NCBI GenBank assembly: GCA_965243165.1
Contig: OZ251535.1
Span: 2,852,001-2,916,000, forward strand
Length of the DNA stretch: 64,000 nucleotides
From: CATQHD01 sp965243165
GTDB lineage: Bacteria > Actinomycetota > Acidimicrobiia > Spongiisociales > Spongiisociaceae
Direction: 5' to 3'
The translations under genes and the position numbers were made by a program. A model generated the notes under the pieces. That model did not search any database and was not told where the DNA came from. It saw only the letters and a program-made list of their open reading frames with translations. How positions within the stretch are numbered: position 1 is the stretch's first letter; each line of letters begins with the position of its first letter. Shown here piece by piece: positions 1 to 7,875 of the stretch.

Positions 1-695
1 TCAGGCCAGAAGTCCTCCCCCACCCCCTCCACCTTGTATTGGTGGACCTCGTCCTCGGAGGGGGCGGTGAAGATGGATCCTTCGGGGTCGGCGCCCACCA
101 CCTCCACCCCCGGTTTGCGTTCCTTCAGATAACGGCCCGCCCCGCTGATGGTGCCGCCCGTCCCCACCCCGGCCGCGAAGACGTCCAACTCCCCTCCGGT
201 CTGCTCCCAGATCTCCGGGCCGGTGGTCAGGTAGTGGGCTTCGGGGTTGGCCGGATTGGAATACTGGTCGGGGAGGTAGGCCCCTTCGATCTCGGCGGCC
301 AGGCGGCGCGCCGCCCCGTAGTAGGAATCCTCGTCCTCGGGCAGCAGGTCGGTGGGGGTAACGATCACCTCCGCCCCGTAGGCCTCCAAGAGGGCGATCT
401 TCTCGGTAGAAACCTTGTCGGGAACGGTGCATATCACCCGGTAACCCCGCACCGCCCCCGCCATTGCCAGACCGGCCCCGGTGTTGCCGGAGGTGGGCTC
501 GACGATCGTACCGCCCTCCCGCAGCAGGCCCATCCGCTCAGCCCGGTCGATCATGGCAACTCCGATCCGGTCCTTGACCGACCCGGCCGGATTCAGAAAG
601 TCGAGTTTGGCGGCCAGGTTGCCCGCCGGATGGAGCCGCCCCAACCTGACGACCGGCGTCCCCCCGACTGCCGCCGTTGCGCTTTCATAGATCAT
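1..695 (-). CDS. cbs: Cystathionine beta-synthase, 3' end off the window
   Basis: PLP-dependent fold-type II enzyme that would condense serine and homocysteine to cystathionine in transsulfuration. The reverse-strand frame opens with MIYESATAAVGGTPVVRL, has the PLP-lysine motif GSVKDRIG and the phosphate-binding loop PTSGNTGAGLA, and further on VGTGGTISG. The stretch VEGVGEDFWP near the window edge resembles actinobacterial cystathionine beta-synthases more than plain cysteine synthases (family knowledge). About 231 residues are visible and the frame runs off the left edge without a stop, so any C-terminal CBS domains cannot be seen. It lies 28 bases downstream of the DUF255 gene on the same strand and is probably co-transcribed with it. 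A cysteine synthase remains the alternative. Confidence 0.85.
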   Translation of the reverse strand, partial: MIYESATAAVGGTPVVRLGRLHPAGNLAAKLDFLNPAGSVKDRIGVAMIDRAERMGLLREGGTIVEPTSGNTGAGLAMAGAVRGYRVICTVPDKVSTEKIALLEAYGAEVIVTPTDLLPEDEDSYYGAARRLAAEIEGAYLPDQYSNPANPEAHYLTTGPEIWEQTGGELDVFAAGVGTGGTISGAGRYLKERKPGVEVVGADPEGSIFTAPSEDEVHQYKVEGVGEDFWP

Positions 696-723
696 GGGCA
701 CACAGGGTAGACGGCCGGGGAGC

Positions 724-2748
724 TCACAGTTGGGAGACCATGGCCTGATAGTCGTCGACCGGGCGGAGGCACACCCCCCGCTCGCAGACATAGGCCTTGG
801 TCTCGTCGGGATGGAAACGTCCGGCCAGCAGGGGGACCGCTTCGGCGGCGGCGGGGCCGGCGGCGGCGGCCACTATCACGTTGGGCCGGTACTCCCCCGC
901 CAGACGGGAAGCCCAGTCGAGGGCGTCCGGGCCGGTGATCGCCGCCTCCTTGTAACCCGCTCCGGCGGCGGCCAGCACCGCCAGCAGATGGCCGACCGCG
1001 CCGGGAGCGGCTTCTATCAGGCGGGCGGCCGCCTTGACGATCTGCTCATAGCGGTCGTAGTAGGAGAAGTCGCCGGTCAGATGGGCGGCCAGCACGAAGC
1101 ACTCGGCGGCCAGCGACGCCCCCGAGGCGCTGGGGTTGTCCTGCTGATCGGGCGGTCGCACCACCAACTCGGAGACGTCGGCGGCGCTGGCGAACACCAC
1201 CCCCTGAGGCCCGCCGAAATGGGGTTCCAGCAGGTCGACGAGGCCGAGCGCCGCCTCGAACCATTCCGTTTCTCCGGTGGCCTGGTACAGCTCGAGCAGA
1301 CCCAAGGCGTAGGAAGCGTGGTCGTCCAAAAACCCAACCACCGGGGACAGGCCGTTGCTCCAGGTACGCGCCAACCGCCCGTCGGGGCGGCGCATCTCGC
1401 CCAGCACGAACCGGGCGTTGGCGCGGGCCGCCTCCAGATAGCGCCCCTCTCCCAATGCCGCGCCGGCCGCGGCCAGGGCCCGCACCGCCAAGCCGTTCCA
1501 GGCCGTGACTATCTTGTGGTCCAAGCCCGGCCGGATCCTCTCCGCCCGGCGCTCCAGCAACCGGGCCGCGGCCCGCCCGACGGCGGCTGATGCTTCCTCG
1601 TCCGACATGCCGAACCGCTCCGCGACCAGATCCATCGGCAGGGCGGCCGATAGAACGTTGGCCCCCTCGAAGTTGCCGCCCGGAGTAACCCCGAAGTAGG
1701 CGGCCGCCGCCGGCCCGTCTTCCGGGCCCGCCGCCTCATGGAACTCCTCGTGGGTAAAAACGTAGAACTTGCCTTCCTCGCCTTCGGAGTCGGCGTCCTC
1801 GGCCGCGTAGAAACCCCCGCCGGGGTGGGCGAGGTCGCGCAGTATGTATTCGAGGGCCTCCACCGCCGCCCGGCGGTAGAGCGGATCGCCGGCCGCCTGC
1901 CAGGCCCGCAGGTAGAGCCGGGCCAGGTCGGCGTTGTCGTAGAGCATCTTCTCGAAATGGGGCACCAGCCAGATCCGGTCCACTGCGTAGCGGGCGAAAC
2001 CGCCGCCCAAGTGGTCGCGAATTCCCCCCCTGGCCATGCGGGTGAGGGTGTTGGCCGTCATGGCGGCGGCGTCGGGCGCCCAAGGCAGGCCGGCGATCCG
2101 GGTCAGAAACTCCAGAACCGGCGCCTGCGGGAACTTGGGCGCACCGCCGAACCCGCCGTGCTCTCGGTCGAACCGGCGGACGAGGGCGCGGTAGGCCTGC
2201 TCGACCCGCCTTTGGCCGGGCGCCTCCTCGGCGGGGGGCAGAACCGCCCCGATAACCCTGGTCAACTGGGCCGCTTGGCCGAGCACGTCCTCCCGCCTGT
2301 TCTCCCAGGCGTGGTGGATGGCCTCCAAGACCCGCCGGAAACCGGGCATCCCGCCGCGCTCCGCCTTCGGGAAATAGGCGCCGGCGAAGAACGGCTCGCC
2401 CGCCGGGGTGAGGAACACGGTCATCGGCCAACCGCCCCGCCCGCTCATGGCGTTGACCGCATCCATGTATATGGAATCGACGTCGGGGCGCTCCTCCCGG
2501 TCGACCTTCACCGACACGAAGCGCCGGTTGAGGAACCGGGCGGTCTCCTCGTCCTCGAAGGACTCCTTTTCCATCACATGGCACCAGTGGCAGGTGGAGT
2601 ATCCCACCGAGAGCATGATCGGGCGGTCGGTGCGCCTCGCCTCGGCGAACGCCTCCTCCCCCCAGGGATACCAGTCCACGGGGTTGCCCCGATGCTGGAT
2701 CAGGTAGGGAGAGAGGCCCCGAAGGCCGAGGTCCCTCAACAAAGGCAT
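724..2748 (-). CDS. Thioredoxin-fold DUF255 protein (YyaL/SPATA20 family)
   Basis: About 674 residues. The N-terminal 160 residues form the DUF255 thioredoxin-like domain with the family hallmarks HRGNPVDWYPW, a CXXC-type motif STCHWCHVME, KVDREERPDVD and GGWPMTVFLTP. The rest is an alpha/alpha-barrel region of the kind seen in N-acylglucosamine 2-epimerase-like proteins. The cellular role of the family is not well defined, so no substrate is claimed. The start at 2748 gives MPLLRDLGLRGLSPYLIQHRGNP, matching the usual family N terminus; the frame can be extended 45 codons upstream, but that extension looks non-coding. It precedes the cystathionine beta-synthase gene on the same strand. Confidence 0.87.
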   Translation of the reverse strand: MPLLRDLGLRGLSPYLIQHRGNPVDWYPWGEEAFAEARRTDRPIMLSVGYSTCHWCHVMEKESFEDEETARFLNRRFVSVKVDREERPDVDSIYMDAVNAMSGRGGWPMTVFLTPAGEPFFAGAYFPKAERGGMPGFRRVLEAIHHAWENRREDVLGQAAQLTRVIGAVLPPAEEAPGQRRVEQAYRALVRRFDREHGGFGGAPKFPQAPVLEFLTRIAGLPWAPDAAAMTANTLTRMARGGIRDHLGGGFARYAVDRIWLVPHFEKMLYDNADLARLYLRAWQAAGDPLYRRAAVEALEYILRDLAHPGGGFYAAEDADSEGEEGKFYVFTHEEFHEAAGPEDGPAAAAYFGVTPGGNFEGANVLSAALPMDLVAERFGMSDEEASAAVGRAAARLLERRAERIRPGLDHKIVTAWNGLAVRALAAAGAALGEGRYLEAARANARFVLGEMRRPDGRLARTWSNGLSPVVGFLDDHASYALGLLELYQATGETEWFEAALGLVDLLEPHFGGPQGVVFASAADVSELVVRPPDQQDNPSASGASLAAECFVLAAHLTGDFSYYDRYEQIVKAAARLIEAAPGAVGHLLAVLAAAGAGYKEAAITGPDALDWASRLAGEYRPNVIVAAAAGPAAAEAVPLLAGRFHPDETKAYVCERGVCLRPVDDYQAMVSQL

Positions 2749-3146
2749 AGCTGTGCGGAAAACAGGCGGATGGAAGGCTCCCGGGATCGACCGCGGGAAT
2801 GCTACCCGCCCCCTCACCGTGCGAATACGGACGAGGGAAGCCGGCGGGCCGCAGAAATATCGGGAATAAACCCCGCCATGCAAACGTTTCCAGTTGATGT
2901 ACGGCCTCGACGCGGCAACGGTTCGGATGACGTATCATTGCCCGGCGGCGTCCGCTTCCGCCCCGCTTTCGCCGGCGGGAGGGTACGCTGTGCCGATCAG
3001 AGCGGCAGGGCAGCCGGGCGCAACTGCGCGCCTTTGCCCCGCGGGAGAGCCCGGCGTTCTGATGAGAGGGAGACCGTGAGGTGAGCCGCCCTACGGCGGC
3101 CGCAGCCCGAAGAGGCATACTTGGTCGAGATGATGGAGGGACTCGC
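2749..3146. other. Divergent intergenic region
   Basis: About 400 bases between the reverse-strand DUF255 gene and the forward sigma factor gene. Apart from the candidate reverse promoter and the sigma-factor Shine-Dalgarno sequence (GGAGGG, 3135-3140), no gene is supported. A possible forward -10 box TATCAT is at 2933-2938 but lacks a convincing -35 partner. Confidence 0.4.
2855..2883 (-). promoter_or_regulatory. Candidate promoter for the DUF255-cbs transcript
   Basis: On the reverse strand, TTGCAT (2878-2883) and ATATTT (2855-2860) are separated by exactly 17 bases, about 100 bases before the DUF255 start. The boxes match the -35 and -10 consensus only partly. This is an inference from sequence. 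Confidence 0.3.
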
Positions 3147-4160
3147 ATGGTGGTGGCCAACCGGACGATACGCAGGAAGCCCGCAGCGCCCGCCGACGCC
3201 CGCGCCAAACGCGAGCGGGATCGCAACCGCAGCAAACTGACCGACGAACGGGGCCGGCTGACCACCGACCTGGTAAGCCAGTACCTGGCTGCAATCGGTG
3301 AATACGACCTGCTCAACGCCGAGCAGGAAGTAGAGCTGGCCCAGAGGATCGAGGCCGGGCACGAAGCCGCCGAACGCCTCGAACAGGAAGACTTCAAGAA
3401 CATCAAGGAGCGCATCTCCCTGGAGAGGAAGCGCAACCGGGGGCGGGAGGCCAAGGACACCTTCCTGACCGCCAACCTGCGCCTCGTGGTCTCCAACGCC
3501 CGCCGCTACGCCAACACTTCCGGCATCGATTTCCTCGACCTGATCCAGGAAGGCAACCTGGGCCTGATCCGGGCGGTGGAGAAGTTCGACTGGCGCAAGG
3601 GCTTCAAGTTCTCCACCTACGCCACCTGGTGGATCCGCCAGGCCATCACCCGCGCCATCGCCGACAAGTCCCGCACGGTGCGCATCCCGGTGCACCTCCA
3701 CGACACCCTGGCGGCGGTGAGAGCCGCCCAGGCCAGCCTGAAGGCCGACAACGGCAAGGACCCCAAGCCGGCGGAGATCGCCGAGGAAGCGGGCGTAACC
3801 CTCGACAAGGTGGAGCTGGCGCTGAGCGTCTCCGACACGGCGTCTCTCGAGAGGCCGGTCGGGGAGGACGGAGCCCAGCTCGGTGATTTCATCGAGGACA
3901 AAGACGCCGCCGATCCGGTGCGCTGCACCGAGGACAGCGACGTCGCCGATTCCCTGTACCGGTCGATCAAGCGCCTCCCCGTCCGCGAGGGGACCATCCT
4001 GGAGATGCGTTACGGGTTCGCCGACGGCATCCCCCGCACCCTCGAGGAGATCGGGGAACATTTCCAACTGACCCGCGAGCGCATCCGCCAGCTCGAGAAG
4101 CTGGCCCTGTGCCGGCTGCGGCACCCCTCCTTCGGCATCCGGGAACAAGAACTCATCTGA
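3147..4160 (+). CDS. RNA polymerase sigma factor, RpoD/SigA-like
   Basis: About 337 residues. Sigma-70 regions appear in order: region 1.2 (DLVSQYLAAIGEYDLL), region 2 (NLRLVVSNARRYANTSGIDF, DLIQEGNLGLIRAVEKFDW, FSTYATWWIRQAITRAI), region 3 (RTVRIPVHLHDT) and region 4 with a helix-turn-helix (TLEEIGEHFQLTRERIRQLE). It directs core polymerase to -10/-35 promoters. The acidic region 1.1 of large primary sigma factors is absent, so it may be either the primary factor or an alternative group 2 factor. The ATG at 3147 was chosen because GGAGGG lies 6 bases upstream; a GTG at 3081 would add 22 poorly conserved residues. No anti-sigma factor gene is adjacent. Confidence 0.92.
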   Translation: MVVANRTIRRKPAAPADARAKRERDRNRSKLTDERGRLTTDLVSQYLAAIGEYDLLNAEQEVELAQRIEAGHEAAERLEQEDFKNIKERISLERKRNRGREAKDTFLTANLRLVVSNARRYANTSGIDFLDLIQEGNLGLIRAVEKFDWRKGFKFSTYATWWIRQAITRAIADKSRTVRIPVHLHDTLAAVRAAQASLKADNGKDPKPAEIAEEAGVTLDKVELALSVSDTASLERPVGEDGAQLGDFIEDKDAADPVRCTEDSDVADSLYRSIKRLPVREGTILEMRYGFADGIPRTLEEIGEHFQLTRERIRQLEKLALCRLRHPSFGIREQELI

Positions 4161-4236
4161 TCCGCCCCCGTTCAGGCCCCGGCGCATCCGCCAGGCAACC
4201 GGATCGCGTTGCAGCGATGTCAGAGAGGGAGATGCG

Positions 4237-4469
4237 GTGATCGTCGACGTTTACGAGGCAAAGACCAACTTCTCGAAACTCTTGGACCGGGTGGTCGACG
4301 GGGAGGAAATCGTGATCGGGCGGGCGGGCAAGCCGCTGGCCCGCCTGGTTCCCTTTCGACCCAAGAGGGAGCCCCGTATACCAGGTGAGCTCGCGGGGCG
4401 GATCCACATGGAGGAAGACTTCACGCCGCACCTGACTGGTTGCTCGATGCTTTCGAGGGCAACGGGTGA
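4237..4469 (+). pseudogene. Phd/YefM-type antitoxin with a frameshift
   Basis: The GTG start at 4237 follows a GA-rich ribosome binding site. The protein opens MIVDVYEAKTNFSKLLDRVV and continues GEEIVIGRAGKPLARLVPF, the typical N-terminal DNA-binding half of Phd/YefM antitoxins. After EEDFTPHL the original frame no longer resembles the family and reads on to 4725. A different frame from 4434 gives DWLLDAFEGNG and then a stop at 4467-4469, which is the expected antitoxin tail. One indel near 4430 therefore separates the DNA-binding part from the toxin-binding tail. The toxin that should follow is also reduced to a fragment, so the pair is judged inactive. A sequencing indel could produce the antitoxin break but would not explain the toxin loss. 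Confidence 0.7.
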
Positions 4470-4507
4470 AACTGCTGCTCGACACCAAAGAACTCATGAT
4501 GCCCTGA
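4466..4507 (+). pseudogene. PIN-domain toxin remnant (VapC-like)
   Basis: A GTG overlaps the antitoxin stop (GTGA), the normal translational coupling in such pairs. It starts VKLLLDTKELMMP and then stops. KLLLDT is the first beta strand and catalytic aspartate of PIN-domain toxins; nothing else of the roughly 130-residue domain follows before the reverse-strand DUF3179 gene. It is seen only as a remnant and rests on position plus a short motif. Confidence 0.55.
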
Positions 4508-4511
4508 GGCG

Positions 4512-5927
4512 TCACCCGCCTTCGTACACCTCTCCTTGGGGGAAGAAGGCGCCCCAGACGAACCAGAACTCGTTGCGGTGGACGGCCAGCTGCAGGCGGG
4601 TTCCGGCCAGGGGGCCGCTCACGGCCTCGCCCAGAAGCGTCCACGTCGAAGAGGTTTCCGCGTCCCGAAACACCTCGCCTTCTTTGGTGAAGGTGAGCTC
4701 TCGGCCGTCCGCGGTGCGGAGGTAGGCCACCCCGGTTCCGATCGGCCGCCCTTCGCTCACCGCCCGGGTGTCGAGGGCGTCGGCCGTGTCACCGCCCCAG
4801 AAGACGGCGACGGGTACGCCGCCCACCGCGTCGTTGACCGCCCCGGCCTCCGAAATTACCGGGAAGGGGTAGGCGGCGGCCTCCCCGCCCTCGGTCACCC
4901 CCACCACCCTCTCCAGGGCCGGATAGCGGGGGTCTATCTCACCGGTGTAGAAGCCGTAGGGAACGGAGCGGGTCGAGTAGCCCACATAGGGGTTGGAGTC
5001 GTGGGGCGAGGGAAACTCCCCGCCCCCGGTCAGCACCGGCCCTTCGGGGTAGGAGGCGGCGAACTCCCCGAAGGAGACGATGGCGGTGGGCACCGGGGTG
5101 AGCACCTCTCCGGCGGCGGCCCCGACCACGGCCTCGCCTGTCACCTGCTGCCACAAGGAGACGGTCCCGTCGTCCCACATCACCAGATCCGAGTTGCGGA
5201 GCAGGCCGGAGACGCCGAAGCGGAGGGTCTGCCCCCCGACCCGCCGGTCGAAGGTCAGGGCGGTGTTGCACAGCGGGCAGTAGGTAACCGCCACCGGCAC
5301 ATCCCCTATCCGGTCGTTGACTATCTCATGGCGGTGGAGGATGCCCAGCGGGTAGAAACGGGCCTCCCCTCCCAGCACGGCCAGAACGCCCGGCGACCGG
5401 TCCTCCATCCATTCGGAAGCCGCCGAAGCGGGCTGGAACACCGGATCGTCGATGGGCGGGATGCCGTCCCGCGGATCCACGATCTGCAAGCCCAGCAGGA
5501 GCTCCCCCAGGTCGATGGTGCGGCGGCTCCAGTCGGTAGGCCACGGCTCGGTGGCCTGGCGCACCAGAGGGTCCATCCCTTCTTTGGGGTCGGACGCAGG
5601 AGCGGCGGCCGAAGTATCCGGCGTTTCCTCCCCGGCGGACGGCGCCGGAGGTTCCGCTTCCGAGGCGGCTGCCCCGCCGCCGGACTCCGCCTCTGCCGGA
5701 GAAGAAGAAGCCGAAGAAGACACCGCAGACGAGGAGGCCTGGGCAACTGAGGACGCAACCGTTTCGGAATCCGCCTCCGTCGGTCTGCTGTCCGCAGCAG
5801 GGGCGGACGAAGACGGCAAAGCAGAGGTGGGGTCGGCTGGCCGGGTGTCAGAACCGCCGCAGGCCGCGGCCGACACCGCCAACGCAGCCAGCACCGCACG
5901 CGCGCGGAACCAAACCAGGCGGGTCAT
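4512..5927 (-). CDS. DUF3179 domain lipoprotein
   Basis: About 471 residues. The N terminus MTRLVWFRARAVLAALAVSA runs into the lipobox SAAAC, so the protein is probably exported and lipid-anchored. Residues from about 25 to 120 are a low-complexity Ser/Ala/Glu/Pro linker. The rest carries the DUF3179 signature: YPLGILHRHEIVND, the cysteine pair in VTYCPLCNTALTF, FGVSGLLRNSDLVMWD and a C-terminal YLRTADGRELTF segment. The biochemical function of DUF3179 is not established. The frame extends to a GTG at 5951, but the ATG at 5927 gives a cleaner signal peptide. It ends 4 bases past the toxin remnant in convergent orientation. Confidence 0.82.
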   Translation of the reverse strand: MTRLVWFRARAVLAALAVSAAACGGSDTRPADPTSALPSSSAPAADSRPTEADSETVASSVAQASSSAVSSSASSSPAEAESGGGAAASEAEPPAPSAGEETPDTSAAAPASDPKEGMDPLVRQATEPWPTDWSRRTIDLGELLLGLQIVDPRDGIPPIDDPVFQPASAASEWMEDRSPGVLAVLGGEARFYPLGILHRHEIVNDRIGDVPVAVTYCPLCNTALTFDRRVGGQTLRFGVSGLLRNSDLVMWDDGTVSLWQQVTGEAVVGAAAGEVLTPVPTAIVSFGEFAASYPEGPVLTGGGEFPSPHDSNPYVGYSTRSVPYGFYTGEIDPRYPALERVVGVTEGGEAAAYPFPVISEAGAVNDAVGGVPVAVFWGGDTADALDTRAVSEGRPIGTGVAYLRTADGRELTFTKEGEVFRDAETSSTWTLLGEAVSGPLAGTRLQLAVHRNEFWFVWGAFFPQGEVYEGG

Positions 5928-6241
5928 GCGTGAAACCGTCTGCTTACACACCCGTAAAGCACCGACCCTCCTCGATTGCCGGGGCGGAGGAACCCTTACC
6001 CGGCCCGGGGCGGGCGGTGCGTCCTCCGGCTGGGTGAAGGGTAGTCACGGGCGGCGGTTGCGAACCGTCAGAAGACGGCGCCGAAGCGCCCGAGCGCCCG
6101 CCGGCGGGGTTGTTTCTTACGCCGGTCGGGGAGCAACCGCGGAAGACGGCACTGCAACGCCGGGCCCCGGCTCCTGCAGCGGGCGAGCTCGAGGACGCCA
6201 TCGACGCCGCCCGGAAAAGCAGCGGAACTGGGGTTCGGCCG
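5928..6241. other. Gene-free spacer between two reverse-strand genes
   Basis: About 310 GC-rich bases containing several short inverted repeats of GGC/GCC character. I see no convincing gene, RNA or promoter in it. Confidence 0.35.
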
Positions 6242-7180
6242 TCAGGGGGCGGCCAGGTAGTTGGAAGCGGCCAGCTCGCCTTCGTCGAAGTCGAAGACCC
6301 AGGTGGAGCCTTTTTCCAGGCGAAGGTCGGCCGAGCCGCCCAGCAGCGCCCGCAGGGCGGCGGTTACGTTCGGGCGGTGGGAACAGAGCAGCCTCACCCC
6401 GCCGGGCCGCTCCGCCAACAGGGCCTCGACCTGCTCCGGCCCCGCCTCCTCCCACAGTTCCTCCCTGATCTCAGGGGTGAGGCGGCGGGCTTCGGCCAGC
6501 GGGGCGGCGGTCTGGCGGCAGCGGGCGGCGCGGCTGGTGAGGATGGCGTCGATCGGGAACCCTTCGAGCCGGCCGACGATCGCCTCCGCCTGCCGCCGCC
6601 CCCGCTCGGAAAGAGGCCGGAGCGAGTCGTCGCCCCCCCATTCGGACCGCGACCCGGCTTTGGCGTGGCGGGTCAGCAGGAGGCGGTCGGCGGGGCTGGT
6701 CCATCCGTTCCGCATACCGGCCACCAGCTCCTGCTCGGTCTCATAGGTCAGGTGCTCGGCCAAGCCCCCCTCGGGCTCCCACCGGACGCCGTCCACTTCG
6801 CCGCAGGCGGCTTCGGCGAAGGCGGCGCCTTCGGCCCTCATCGCCCAGTAGTGCACCTCCTTGCGGCGGATCTCCCCGTTGGGGTAGCCGTTCTTGGCCT
6901 CCCCCTCCACCCGCCGGTATTTTCCCCCGTTCTTGGGCTTGCCGTTCCGCTTGTAGTAGGTGATGTTCCCCAGGTACCGGCCGATCACCGGGCGGACCCC
7001 CGTCTCCTCGACGACCTCCCGCCGGGCGCACTCGACCAAGCTCTCGCCGGCGTCGAGCTTCCCCTTGGGAAAGGTCCAATCCCGGTAGGCGGGGCGGTGC
7101 ACGAGAAGCACTTCGATCCCCTGCTTGCCGGTTCTCCACACCACCCCGCCGGCGGCTTGTTCTACACGGAGACCGGTCAT
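6242..7180 (-). CDS. mutT1: Nudix hydrolase fused to histidine phosphatase (MutT1-like)
   Basis: 312 residues in two domains. Residues about 5-145 hold a Nudix domain with a complete box of the form GX5EX7REXXEEXG (seen around KLDAGESLVECARREVVEE). Residues about 165-312 hold a phosphohistidine phosphatase (SixA/RHG) domain beginning LLLTRHAKAG. The same arrangement is known in mycobacterial MutT1, which cleans up oxidised guanine nucleotides and diadenosine polyphosphates. Substrate assignment is by that analogy. It stands alone between the DUF3179 and LOG-family genes, all on the reverse strand. Confidence 0.88.
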   Translation of the reverse strand: MTGLRVEQAAGGVVWRTGKQGIEVLLVHRPAYRDWTFPKGKLDAGESLVECARREVVEETGVRPVIGRYLGNITYYKRNGKPKNGGKYRRVEGEAKNGYPNGEIRRKEVHYWAMRAEGAAFAEAACGEVDGVRWEPEGGLAEHLTYETEQELVAGMRNGWTSPADRLLLTRHAKAGSRSEWGGDDSLRPLSERGRRQAEAIVGRLEGFPIDAILTSRAARCRQTAAPLAEARRLTPEIREELWEEAGPEQVEALLAERPGGVRLLCSHRPNVTAALRALLGGSADLRLEKGSTWVFDFDEGELAASNYLAAP

Positions 7181-7289
7181 GGACGCGTCGAGGACGTGCG
7201 GTCGGTCATCAGAATGCGGTCCATGATAGAGCGCGGCGGCGGATATCCCCGCCTTCAGGAAACACCGGGCGGGGCTCGGAAGGCGGGGC

Positions 7290-7844
7290 TCAGAGCACCC
7301 CGGCGTTCTTCAGCCGAGCCAGCTCCTCGACCGCCTCGGATGGGGTGTCCACCAGGGAGACCAGGCCCGGTTCGGCCCCCAGATCGCCCGTGAGCCGTAC
7401 CACCAGCTCCTCCCACCGGCCCCGGAAGGCGATCACCGGGCGGGGAGGAGCGCCGCGCCGGGCGGCGAGCACCGCATCGTTCCAGACCACGGCCAGTTCG
7501 GTGAAGGTGCCGATGGTCCCCGCCCACACGACCGCCGCGCACGACATCTCCCACATGACGTGGATCCGCTCGGTGAGGCTTCCGGCGGCGATCTCCTCGG
7601 TCAGGAACCGGTTGCCCCCCGCTCTCACGGGGAAGAGAGAGGGAGCGGTCACCCCCACCGCCCGGCCGCCCGCCCCCGCCGCCCCGGCCGACACGGCTTC
7701 CATCAACCCGGCGTAGCCGCCGTTGACGACCCCGAACCCGGCCTCGGCCAGCAGGCGCCCCAGCTCCACCCCCTGCTCGTAGAGGCCGTCTCCGGGGACG
7801 GCCCTCGAAGAACCGAATACGGCCGCGAACCTGTCCTGTTCCAT
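7290..7844 (-). CDS. LOG-family / TIGR00725-like Rossmann protein
   Basis: 184 residues. It resembles the lysine-decarboxylase-like (LOG) family: VFGSSRAVPGDGLYEQGVEL, the nucleotide-binding GFGVVNGGYAGLMEA, and a late loop AGTIGTFTEL. In cytokinin-activating LOG enzymes the late loop reads PGGxGTxxE; here the PGG is replaced, although the glutamate is kept, so phosphoribohydrolase activity is uncertain. TIGR00725-type proteins of unknown role also vary here. It lies 31 bases after the E1 gene in transcription order and may be co-transcribed with it. Confidence 0.72.
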   Translation of the reverse strand: MEQDRFAAVFGSSRAVPGDGLYEQGVELGRLLAEAGFGVVNGGYAGLMEAVSAGAAGAGGRAVGVTAPSLFPVRAGGNRFLTEEIAAGSLTERIHVMWEMSCAAVVWAGTIGTFTELAVVWNDAVLAARRGAPPRPVIAFRGRWEELVVRLTGDLGAEPGLVSLVDTPSEAVEELARLKNAGVL

Positions 7845-7875
7845 CGGAACCGGAGGCTACACGCCCGGCCCGGCG

